Shown here one piece after another: positions 1 to 6,079 of a stretch of DNA of 9,121 nt. Source of the DNA: Actinomycetota bacterium (GTDB lineage: Bacteria > Actinomycetota > Actinomycetes > S36-B12); assembly GCA_003456155.1 (NCBI GenBank), contig DMPC01000159.1, positions 7,992 through 17,112 of the forward strand. The letters are read 5' to 3'. Both the position numbers and the translations under genes were made by a program. Each line of letters starts with the position of its first letter. Position 1 is the first letter of the stretch. Below the pieces are notes generated by a model. It had not been told where the DNA came from and made no database searches. It saw only the letters and a program-made list of their open reading frames with translations.

Positions 1-73
1 CGCAGGCCTGTCCGATGACGATCGGGCCCGACCCGATGACCATCACCGATGAGATGTCCTCGCGGCGCGGCAT
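1..73 (-). CDS. carB: Carbamoyl-phosphate synthase large subunit, N-terminal fragment (runs off the left edge)
   Basis: Only the first 24 codons and one base of the next are present. They read MPRREDISSVMVIGSGPIVI followed by GQAC, the characteristic start of the first ATP-grasp half of CarB; the glycine-rich GSGPIVIGQA strand opens the carboxyphosphate domain. The large subunit uses two ATP, bicarbonate and ammonia channelled from CarA to make carbamoyl phosphate for pyrimidines and arginine. The full protein is normally about 1,100 residues, so nearly all of it lies outside the window. The ATG begins at the last base of the carA TGA stop (TGATG, 1-bp overlap), which implies translational coupling with carA. 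Identity is firm from the motif plus position; nothing can be said of the catalytic residues. Confidence 0.95.
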   Translation of the reverse strand, partial: MPRREDISSVMVIGSGPIVIGQAC

Positions 74-1218
74 CAGGCGCTCCGTCCTTCTCGGGCGCCA
101 GCCATGAGCTGGGCGAACTCATCGAACAGGTAGTCGGCATCGTGCGGCCCGGCTGCAGCCTCGGGGTGGTACTGCACGCTGAAGGCGGGGACATCCCTGC
201 AGCGAAGCCCCTCGACCACATCGTCGTTCAGACACACGTGGCTGACGATCGCGCGGCCGTGCGGAGTGTCGAACTCTCCGTCGCGCGGAGCATCCACCGC
301 GAAGCCGTGGTTGTGGGCGGTGACCTCCACACGTCCGGTGGCGAGGTCCATGACCGGCTGGTTGATGCCTCGATGCCCGTACCGCAGCTTGTAGGTGCCG
401 AGGCCGAGCGCCCGGCCGAGAACCTGGTTGCCGAAGCAGATCCCGAAGACAGGAACCCTGCGCGAGAGCAGATCGCCCATGACGGCGACGGCGTGATCAG
501 CGGTCGAGGGATCCCCCGGCCCGTTTGAGAAGAAGACGCCGTCGGGCTGCAGGGCGAGGATCTGCTCGACGTTCCAGCCGGCCGGCACCACGTGAACCTC
601 CATGCCCCGGAGCGCCATCTGATGGGGAGTCATCGCCTTGATGCCGAGGTCGACAGCCACGACCGTGAACCGCTTCTCCCCCACGGCCGCGACGACATAG
701 GGCTGGGACGTCGTGACCTCGCCCGTTAGATCCGCGCCTGCCATGTGCGGACTCGCCTGGACCTGTGCCAGCAGCTCCTCGGGCGTGCGATCGGCCGCGG
801 GGCCGCTGAAGATGCCGACCCGCATGGCTCCGCGTTCGCGCAGGTGCCGAGTGAGGGCCCGAGTGTCGATACCGCTGATGCCCACAACGGACTGATCAAC
901 CAGATCGTCCGCAAGGCTTCGGGTCGCGCGCCAGTTCGAGGTGATCCGCGAGGGGTCTCGCACGACGTATCCGGCCACCCAGATGTGCCGCGACTCGGAA
1001 TCCTCGTCGTTCATGCCGGTGTTGCCGATGTGCGGTGCCGTCATGACCACGACCTGCCCTCGATAGGACGGATCGGTGAGGGTCTCCTGATATCCGCTCA
1101 TTCCCGTGGAGAAGACCGCCTCGCCGAACGCGGTACCGATGGCACCGTAGGCGTCACCGCGCATGGTGCGTCCGTCCTCGAGGACGAGGACTGCGGGAGG
1201 TGGAGTGGGGCGGGTCAT
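73..1218 (-). CDS. carA: Carbamoyl-phosphate synthase small subunit (glutaminase)
   Basis: CarA hydrolyses glutamine and passes ammonia to CarB; it is cytoplasmic and acts at the first step of pyrimidine (and arginine) synthesis. The protein has 381 residues, normal for the family. Residues about 8-150 are the CarA N-terminal domain, including GMSGYQETLTDPSY (about 39-52) and the GISGIDTRALTRHLR stretch near 113-127. Residues about 184-375 are the class I glutamine amidotransferase domain: SNGPGDPS at 231-238, nucleophile Cys261 in GICFGNQ, and His351 and Glu353 in QYHPEAAAGPHD. GICFGNQ replaces the GICLGHQ of Escherichia coli, which I recall as usual in actinobacterial CarA. A purine-rich AGGAGA lies just before the ATG. 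The gene overlaps the upstream membrane-protein gene by 4 bp (ATGA) and carB by 1 bp. No truncation or frameshift is visible. Confidence 0.98.
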   Translation of the reverse strand: MTRPTPPPAVLVLEDGRTMRGDAYGAIGTAFGEAVFSTGMSGYQETLTDPSYRGQVVVMTAPHIGNTGMNDEDSESRHIWVAGYVVRDPSRITSNWRATRSLADDLVDQSVVGISGIDTRALTRHLRERGAMRVGIFSGPAADRTPEELLAQVQASPHMAGADLTGEVTTSQPYVVAAVGEKRFTVVAVDLGIKAMTPHQMALRGMEVHVVPAGWNVEQILALQPDGVFFSNGPGDPSTADHAVAVMGDLLSRRVPVFGICFGNQVLGRALGLGTYKLRYGHRGINQPVMDLATGRVEVTAHNHGFAVDAPRDGEFDTPHGRAIVSHVCLNDDVVEGLRCRDVPAFSVQYHPEAAAGPHDADYLFDEFAQLMAGAREGRSA

Positions 1219-1781
1219 CGGTCTCCTGTCGGGAACGCGGCCATGAGGCCATCCAACACAGTGCGGTGATCGGACGATTCATCCGCCCGGAAACCGGTGT
1301 CGAGGATGCGGTCCCCCAGGCACCAGGTGATCACGATCATGCTGTCCTTGGCGCGGACGGTGCCCGAGACGCCACGGTCGGTGCGGATCCCGCGGATCGC
1401 TGCCGCGGGGATGGCGAGGCTGCGTGCACCCTGTCGATCCAGGGCGATCCCATCCGATCCCCAGGACAGCTCGGCTCGGCTGCGCACTCCCAGGTCGAAG
1501 ACGACGATGCGATCCATCCAGTTGCCGGTCACGCCGGTGCCCCCATACAGCCCGGGCACGCCCTCCCCCAGTACCCAGTCGGCCGGCGGCCGTTCCATCG
1601 GCGGGGGGAGATCCCCCTGGCGGCGCTCACGCGCGCGCCATCCGCGCCTCATTCCCCACAGCGCGAGGGCGATCAGCAGGACCATGAGCAGGACGAGGGC
1701 GATGCGCAGGGGCCAGTTGGTGACCTGAGCCTGCTCGACGTACTCCTCGGCCAGCAGCGCGATGACGGTGTCGCGGATCAT
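1215..1781 (-). CDS. Conserved actinobacterial membrane protein of the pyr operon, PH-like domain, function unknown
   Basis: This is a 188-residue protein of unknown function. Residues about 25-43 form one strongly hydrophobic span (LRIALVLLMVLLIALALWG). It is followed at once by an arginine-rich stretch (RRGWRARERR), so by the positive-inside rule the C-terminal part should be cytoplasmic and the short N-terminus outside. Residues about 70-185 are soluble and predicted mainly beta. They include GNWMDRIVVFDLGVRSRAEL, an IPAAAIRGIR strand and ILDTGF, a pattern I associate with actinobacterial proteins annotated as PH-like. The same slot, between pyrC and carA, is filled in Mycobacterium tuberculosis by Rv1382, a membrane or export protein of unknown role. 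Its start codon overlaps the pyrC stop (ATGA) and its stop overlaps the carA start (ATGA); a GGAG lies 7 bases before its ATG. Tight embedding suggests co-production with the pyrimidine enzymes. A tethering or sensing role would be speculation. Confidence 0.88.
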   Translation of the reverse strand: MIRDTVIALLAEEYVEQAQVTNWPLRIALVLLMVLLIALALWGMRRGWRARERRQGDLPPPMERPPADWVLGEGVPGLYGGTGVTGNWMDRIVVFDLGVRSRAELSWGSDGIALDRQGARSLAIPAAAIRGIRTDRGVSGTVRAKDSMIVITWCLGDRILDTGFRADESSDHRTVLDGLMAAFPTGDR

Positions 1782-3058
1782 GCGAGGGCTCCATCGAGGA
1801 CCGTCGGCACCCCTGCATAGATCGTGTGGACCACTCGGCCCGGTAGCTCCCGACCCGCATAGGGCGTGTTGCGGCTCTTGGACGCCAGCCGCGTGGGATC
1901 GATCACGAAGGTCGCCTCGGGGTCGACGACGGCGATATTGGCGACGGCGCCGGGGACGAGGTCATGACCCTGGGTGCGAACCCCGCCGATGCGGGCGGGC
2001 GTGACGGACATCCGCTGAGCCAGCTGTCGCCACGACAGGAGCCCGGGCAGCACCATGGTCTCCATGGCCACCCCGAAGGCGGTCTCGAGCCCCAGCATGC
2101 CCATCGCGGCGGCCGCCCACTCGCAGTCCTTGTCCTCGTGCGGATGGGGGGCATGATCGGTCGCGATGATGTCGATGGTGCCGTCGGCCAGGGCCTCGCG
2201 CAGGGCTCGGACATCCTCGGCGGTGCGCAGCGGCGGATTGACCTTGTAGACGGGGTCGTAGCTCGCGACGAGGTCCTCGGTCAGCACGAGGTGATGCGGG
2301 GTCACCTCCGCGGTCACCTGCACGCCGCGGGCCTTGGCCCACCGCACGACCTCGACCGATCCAGCCGTCGACAGATGGCACACATGCAGGCGCGAGTCGA
2401 CATGCTGGGCGAGCAGCACGTCGCGCGCGATGATCGCCTCCTCCGCGACGGCCGGCCACCCGACGAGTCCGAGCCGGCCGGAGAGCTCACTCTCGTTCAT
2501 CTGAGCACCCTCGGTGAGCCGAGGCTCCTGGGCGTGCTGCGCCACGACCCCGTCGAACGACTTCACGTACTCGAGGGCTCGACGCATCAGGACGGCGTCG
2601 TGCACGCACCGGCCGTCATCGCTGAAAACGCGCACGGCAGCAGCGCTCTGCGCCATGGCGCCCAGCTCAGCCATCCGCTCCCCCTCGAGCCCGACCGTGA
2701 CCGCGCCCACCGGGCGCACGTCGACCAGCCCGGCCTCCTGGCCCAGGCGCCACACCTGCTCGACCACGCCTGCCGTGTCGGCCACGGGGCTGGTGTTGGC
2801 CATGGCGTGCACGCAGGTGAAGCCGCCCAGGGCTGCAGCCCGAGAGCCCGTGAGCACGGTCTCCGCATCCTCGCGCCCGGGCTCACGCAGATGGGCATGC
2901 AGATCGACGAACCCGGGCAGCGCCACGAGGCCGTCTGCGTCAACGATCTCGCCCTCGGCCGTCCCCGGCGATGCCAGTTCGACGATCACGCCATCGGCGA
3001 TGACGATGTCGACGGCGTCCTCGCCGTAGGGGCGGACCCCTCGGAGCACCAGGGTCAT
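1778..3058 (-). CDS. pyrC: Dihydroorotase, class I
   Basis: PyrC reversibly cyclises N-carbamoyl-L-aspartate to dihydroorotate, the third step of UMP synthesis, in the cytoplasm. The 426-residue length and motifs match class I (Bacillus/Aquifex-like) zinc dihydroorotases rather than the shorter Escherichia coli class II. The metal site is visible: His54 and His56 in DLHAHLREPG, Asp148 in FSDDG, His175 in AQHAQE, His228 in LHVCHLS and catalytic Asp301 in ATDHAPH. The spacing of the last four agrees with Bacillus PyrC. The C-terminal amidohydrolase beta strands (GAVANIAVVDP, SRNTPYAG) are intact. AGGAGGAG precedes the ATG by about 6 bases. The start overlaps the pyrB stop by one base (TGATG), and the stop overlaps the next gene by 4 bp. 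Class I enzymes can associate with aspartate transcarbamoylase in some bacteria; the sequence alone cannot show that here. Confidence 0.98.
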   Translation of the reverse strand: MTLVLRGVRPYGEDAVDIVIADGVIVELASPGTAEGEIVDADGLVALPGFVDLHAHLREPGREDAETVLTGSRAAALGGFTCVHAMANTSPVADTAGVVEQVWRLGQEAGLVDVRPVGAVTVGLEGERMAELGAMAQSAAAVRVFSDDGRCVHDAVLMRRALEYVKSFDGVVAQHAQEPRLTEGAQMNESELSGRLGLVGWPAVAEEAIIARDVLLAQHVDSRLHVCHLSTAGSVEVVRWAKARGVQVTAEVTPHHLVLTEDLVASYDPVYKVNPPLRTAEDVRALREALADGTIDIIATDHAPHPHEDKDCEWAAAAMGMLGLETAFGVAMETMVLPGLLSWRQLAQRMSVTPARIGGVRTQGHDLVPGAVANIAVVDPEATFVIDPTRLASKSRNTPYAGRELPGRVVHTIYAGVPTVLDGALA

Positions 3059-3996
3059 CAGATCTCCTCCTGTCGTCCGCCGAGCAGCAGATACATCACG
3101 GCCATGCGCACGCTCACGCCGTTGGCCACCTGCTCCACCATGACTGCTCGGGGTGAGTCGGCGACATCAGCACTGATCTCCATGCCCCGATTCATGGGGC
3201 CCGGGTGCAGGACGATCGCATGCTCGGGCAGGCGCGACATGCGGGCGACGTCAAGGCCGAACATGCGGGAGTACTCCAGCGCTGAGGGGAAGTAGGCCGC
3301 CTTCATCCGCTCGGCCTGAACCCGCAGCATCATCACGGCGTCGACGCCGGGCAGGACGTCATCGATGTCGTACGACACCTCGCACGGCCATGACTCGACA
3401 CCGAAGGGCATCAGCGTCGGAGGGGCGACAAGGACGACCTCGGCGCCAAGCGTGCGCAGGAGCAGCACATTGGACCGTGCAACGCGGCTGTGCAGGATGT
3501 CGCCGACGATGGCGACCCGCAGACCGGCGAGGTCCCCGCCCGCCTCCTTCAGGTGATCGCGCAGCGTGAAGGCGTCGAGCAGGGCCTGAGTGGGGTGCTC
3601 ATGCGTACCGTCGCCGGCATTGATCACCGACCCCTGGATCCAGCCGGACGTCGCGAGTCGATGCGGGGCTCCGCTGGCACCGTGACGGATCACGACAGCG
3701 TCAGCTCCCATCGCCTCCAAAGTCAGGGCGGTGTCCTTGAGGCTCTCGCCCTTGGACACCGACGAGCCCTTCGCGGCGAAGTTGATGACATCGGCGGAGA
3801 GCCGCTTGGCGGCGAGCTCGAACGAGATTCGCGTGCGGGTGGAGTCCTCGAAGAAGAGGTTCACGACCGTGCGACCCCGCAGGGTCGGCAGCTTCTTCAC
3901 CGATCGATCGGTGACGGCGGCGAGCTCTGCCGCCGTGTCGAGGATCAGGACGGCATCATCGCGGGTCAGGTCAGCGGCCGAGAGGAGGTGCCTCAT
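3058..3996 (-). CDS. pyrB: Aspartate carbamoyltransferase catalytic subunit
   Basis: PyrB condenses carbamoyl phosphate with L-aspartate to give N-carbamoyl-L-aspartate and phosphate, the committed step of pyrimidine synthesis. The 312-residue length is standard for a catalytic chain. Carbamoyl-phosphate ligands are seen in FFEDSTRTR (Ser52, Thr53, Arg54, Thr55), the mobile 80s loop SKGESLKD (Ser81, Lys82, Lys87), and HEHPTQALLD (His132 to Gln137). HPGPMNRG (264-271) is the conserved C-terminal active-site loop. No pyrI-type regulatory subunit is encoded in the window, so allosteric control by nucleotides through PyrI is not expected; control probably comes through PyrR. The gene begins inside the pyrR stop (ATGA, 4-bp overlap) behind a very strong GAGGAGGAGG ribosome-binding sequence, and ends one base into pyrC. 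Confidence 0.98.
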   Translation of the reverse strand: MRHLLSAADLTRDDAVLILDTAAELAAVTDRSVKKLPTLRGRTVVNLFFEDSTRTRISFELAAKRLSADVINFAAKGSSVSKGESLKDTALTLEAMGADAVVIRHGASGAPHRLATSGWIQGSVINAGDGTHEHPTQALLDAFTLRDHLKEAGGDLAGLRVAIVGDILHSRVARSNVLLLRTLGAEVVLVAPPTLMPFGVESWPCEVSYDIDDVLPGVDAVMMLRVQAERMKAAYFPSALEYSRMFGLDVARMSRLPEHAIVLHPGPMNRGMEISADVADSPRAVMVEQVANGVSVRMAVMYLLLGGRQEEI

Positions 3997-4538
3997 CGCA
4001 CCTCCTCCTCGATGACGACGCGATCGAGGCCGTCGGTCTCGACGAGTTCGACTCTCACCTGCTCGTCCAGGGATGTCGGGAGGTTCTTGCCCACGTAGTC
4101 CGGCCTGATCGGCAGCTCTCGATGCCCACGGTCGACGAGCACGGCAAGTCGGACGGCCGCGGGCCGACCGAGGTCGTTGAGGGCGTCGAGCGCGGCACGC
4201 ACCGTCCGCCCGGAGAAGAGCACGTCGTCGACGAGGACGACGACGCGGCCGTCGATTCCACCGGCGGGAATGGAGGTCGCCTCGAGAGCCCGGGCCGGCC
4301 GCAACCGCAGGTCATCGCGGTAGAGCGTGATGTCGAGAGAGCCCACCGGCACGTGCGTGCCTTCGATGTCGTCGATCGACGTCGCGATGCGCTCGGCCAG
4401 CCAGACGCCTCGGGTCGGGATGCCGAGCAGGATGAGGTCGTGCGAACCGCGCGCCTTCTCCACGATCTCGTGGGCAATGCGCCGGACAGCACGGCCGATG
4501 TCGGCATCATCGAGGACGATGCGCGCACGCGAATCCAT
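3993..4538 (-). CDS. pyrR: PyrR bifunctional regulator of the pyr operon / uracil phosphoribosyltransferase
   Basis: PyrR is an RNA-binding regulator built on a phosphoribosyltransferase fold. With UMP or UTP it binds a hairpin in pyr mRNA and lowers expression, and it also converts uracil plus PRPP to UMP. The 181-residue protein has the type I PRPP loop VVVLVDDVLFSGRT (99-112, acidic pair Asp104-Asp105) and the PyrR-typical DRGHRELPIRPDYVGKN (136-152). The basic residues nearby and the SLDITLYRDD segment (67-76) are also typical of PyrR. The ATG at 4538 is supported by GGGAG five bases upstream and by family alignment; no earlier in-frame start is needed. As first gene of the operon, behind a leader with a PyrR-binding hairpin, it is probably autoregulated. 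It overlaps pyrB by 4 bp. Confidence 0.98.
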   Translation of the reverse strand: MDSRARIVLDDADIGRAVRRIAHEIVEKARGSHDLILLGIPTRGVWLAERIATSIDDIEGTHVPVGSLDITLYRDDLRLRPARALEATSIPAGGIDGRVVVLVDDVLFSGRTVRAALDALNDLGRPAAVRLAVLVDRGHRELPIRPDYVGKNLPTSLDEQVRVELVETDGLDRVVIEEEVR

Positions 4539-4554
4539 GGGGACTCCCTTCCCC
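4539..4554 (-). promoter_or_regulatory. Alternative leader hairpin displaying the pyrR Shine-Dalgarno sequence
   Basis: The minus-strand RNA GGGGAAGGGAGUCCCC can form a perfect 5-bp stem (GGGGA with UCCCC) around the six-base loop AGGGAG, which contains the Shine-Dalgarno bases. The stem ends immediately before the pyrR ATG. Its 5' arm (4550-4554) shares bases 4552-4554 with the 3' arm of the PyrR-binding hairpin, so both cannot form fully at once. It may be one state of a PyrR-controlled switch. The pairing is directly visible; the role is inferred, and short GC-rich sequence can pair like this by chance. Confidence 0.45.
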
Positions 4555-4569
4555 GCCTCTCCGGACGGG
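4552..4569 (-). promoter_or_regulatory. PyrR-binding hairpin in the pyrR mRNA leader
   Basis: Read on the minus strand the RNA is CCCGUCCGGAGAGGCGGG. It folds as a GC stem (CCCG with CGGG) continued by U-G and C-G pairs and closed by hexaloop CGGAGA. The core UCCGGAGAGGC matches the published PyrR-binding consensus UCCNGNGAGGY at every position. The hairpin ends three bases before the Shine-Dalgarno GGGAG (4544-4548) and 13 bases before the pyrR ATG. There is no following terminator with a U tract. This placement resembles the mycobacterial arrangement in which PyrR represses translation, not the Bacillus terminator/antiterminator leader. The consensus match and position are seen; the mode of action is inferred. 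Confidence 0.85.
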
Positions 4570-4592
4570 CTTAAAGGTTGTCGGTCGACGCC

Positions 4593-4598
4593 AGCCTA
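4593..4598 (-). promoter_or_regulatory. Candidate -10 element of the pyr operon promoter
   Basis: TAGGCT on the minus strand fits the actinobacterial TANNNT form of the -10 hexamer. It lies within GGATAGGCT, the same nine bases found at the likely pyk promoter. Initiation would fall near 4586, giving a leader of roughly 48 bases that contains the whole PyrR hairpin. No good -35 is present; GGGACG at 4615-4620, 16 bases upstream, matches TTGACA at only three positions. If this is not the promoter, transcription could enter from pyk. Confidence 0.4.
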
Positions 4599-4614
4599 TC
4601 CCAGAGGAGGGGGT

Positions 4615-4628
4615 CGTCCCTCCGGACG
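4615..4628 (-). terminator. Hairpin just after the pyk stop, possible weak terminator or 3' stabiliser
   Basis: Two bases beyond the pyk TGA the RNA reads CGUCC-GGAG-GGACG, a perfect 5-bp stem with a 4-base loop. It is followed by a C-rich run rather than uridines, so it is not a canonical intrinsic terminator. It could stabilise the pyk 3' end or terminate partially. Read-through from pyk into pyrR cannot be excluded. Confidence 0.3.
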
Positions 4629-4630
4629 GG

Positions 4631-6064
4631 TCAGACGCCTGCAGCTGGGCCAGCGCTGCCGATCTTGTGCACACGCATCCCGTTGGTGGTGCCCGGGACG
4701 CCGGGCGGCACACCGGCGACGATGACGACGCGATCGCCGTACGTCGCCCGACCGATCTCCAGGAGCGCCTTGTCGACCTGCACGACCATGTCGTCGGTGT
4801 GCTTCACCTGCGGGACGAGGAAGGTCTCGACGCCCCACACGAGGGAGAGCATGCTGCGGGTCCGCGGCTCCGGCGTGAACGCGAGCAGCGGGGTGCGGCT
4901 GCGCCACCGGGAGATGAGTCGGGCCGATGAGCCGGTCTCGGTGAACGCGATGAGGTGAGTCGCATCGACTCCCTCGGCCACATCCACGGCAGCGTGGGTG
5001 AGCGCCCGAGCCGTCGACCCCGTCCATGGGTCGGACAGGCTGGGCAACTGGTGCAGGGCCCAGGTCTCGACGTGCTCGATGATGCGCGACATCGTCTCGA
5101 TCACCAGGCTCGGATGATCGCCGACGCTGGTCTCCCCCGACAGCATCAGCGCATCAGCTCCGTCGAGCACCGCATTCGCGACATCGCTTGCCTCTGCGCG
5201 CGTGGGTCGCGTGGCCACGGCCATGGAGTCGAGCATCTGCGTGGCGACGATCACGGGCTTGGCCGCCTCGCGGCACAGCTGGATCGCCCGCTTCTGCACG
5301 AGGGGAACCGCTTCGAGTGGGAGTTCGACGCCGAGGTCGCCGCGCGCGACCATCACGCCGTCGAACGCCGCGATGATCTCCTCGAGGTTCTCGATCGCCT
5401 GCGGCTTCTCGACCTTGGCGAGCACGGGGAGGCGCACGCCCTCCTCATCCATGATCACGTGAACGTCGACGATGTCGGCGGCGGAGCGGACGAAGGACAG
5501 CGCGATCATGTCGGCGCCGATCCGAAGCGCCCACCGCAGGTCCTCCTTGTCCTTCTCCGAAAGCGCCGGGACGCTGACCGCCACGCCCGGCAGGTTGAAG
5601 CCCTTGTTGTCGGACACCCGCCCGCCCTCGACGACCACGGTGTGCACGCGCGGACCGTCGACCTTGGTCACCCGGAGCTCGATCCGGCCATCGTCGACGA
5701 GGACGAGGTCGCCTGGTGTGACGTCATCGGGCAGGCCCGCGTGAGTCGTGGACACCATCTCGCGGTCGCCCGGCACCTGCTCGGTGGTGACGATGAACTC
5801 ATCGCCGGGCTCGAGCAGGACCGGGCCGGACGCGAAGGTTCCGAGGCGGATCTTCGGCCCCTGAAGGTCGACGAGGATGCCGACCCCGCGCCCCGAGGCA
5901 TCCGAAGCCGCCCGGACGTGACCGTAGACGACCTCGTGGTCGGCATGTCGGCCGTGCGAGAGGTTGAGCCGTGCCACGTCCATGCCGGACTCCACGAGCC
6001 TGGCGATGGCCTCCGCGGATCTGGTGGCAGGTCCGAGGGTGGCGACGATCTTGGCGCGGCGCAT
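4631..6064 (-). CDS. pyk: Pyruvate kinase
   Basis: Pyruvate kinase transfers phosphate from phosphoenolpyruvate to ADP, giving pyruvate and ATP at the end of glycolysis. The 477-residue length is normal. Residues 1-65 and about 165-340 form the (beta/alpha)8 barrel, about 66-164 the B lid domain, and about 350-470 the C-terminal allosteric domain. Visible active-site residues are Arg32, Asn34 and Ser36 in ARLNLSHG, Asp66 in DLQGPKIR, Lys217 and Glu219 in AKVEKP, and Asp243 in ARGDLGVE; ATQMLDSM, RPTRAE and MLSGET are all present. Leu67, Gln68, Lys71 and Leu74 correspond to the residue set of potassium-independent enzymes. The start MRRAKIVATLGPAT matches actinobacterial homologues. No Shine-Dalgarno sequence precedes the ATG, and a -10-like TAGGCT ends 7 bases before it, so the mRNA is probably leaderless. 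The gene stands between gltD and pyrR with its own probable promoter. Confidence 0.98.
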   Translation of the reverse strand: MRRAKIVATLGPATRSAEAIARLVESGMDVARLNLSHGRHADHEVVYGHVRAASDASGRGVGILVDLQGPKIRLGTFASGPVLLEPGDEFIVTTEQVPGDREMVSTTHAGLPDDVTPGDLVLVDDGRIELRVTKVDGPRVHTVVVEGGRVSDNKGFNLPGVAVSVPALSEKDKEDLRWALRIGADMIALSFVRSAADIVDVHVIMDEEGVRLPVLAKVEKPQAIENLEEIIAAFDGVMVARGDLGVELPLEAVPLVQKRAIQLCREAAKPVIVATQMLDSMAVATRPTRAEASDVANAVLDGADALMLSGETSVGDHPSLVIETMSRIIEHVETWALHQLPSLSDPWTGSTARALTHAAVDVAEGVDATHLIAFTETGSSARLISRWRSRTPLLAFTPEPRTRSMLSLVWGVETFLVPQVKHTDDMVVQVDKALLEIGRATYGDRVVIVAGVPPGVPGTTNGMRVHKIGSAGPAAGV

Positions 6065-6071
6065 GGGAAGA

Positions 6072-6077
6072 AGCCTA
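6072..6077 (-). promoter_or_regulatory. Likely -10 element of a leaderless pyk promoter
   Basis: TAGGCT (TANNNT type) is followed by seven bases, TCTTCCC, and then the pyk ATG. That spacing puts the transcription start on or one base from the A of the start codon. The intervening bases contain no purine-rich ribosome-binding sequence. Leaderless mRNAs with exactly this geometry are common in Actinomycetota. No clear -35 is seen. Confidence 0.6.
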
Positions 6078-6079
6078 TC

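Noticed and set aside
433..453. CarA nucleophile motif GICFGNQ instead of GICLGHQ, as a possible loss of glutaminase activity
   Set aside because: The cysteine, histidine and glutamate of the triad are all present, and as far as I recall GICFGNQ is normal in actinobacterial CarA.
1964..3295. A 443-codon open frame on the plus strand opposite pyrC and the end of pyrB
   Set aside because: It is antisense to strongly recognised enzymes, has low-complexity His/Arg/Gly-rich composition with no known motif, and is explained by GC-rich codon use leaving few stops on the opposite strand.
4600..4630. Canonical intrinsic terminator after pyk
   Set aside because: The hairpin is real on paper but is followed by a cytosine-rich run, not uridines, so it is listed only as a weak candidate.
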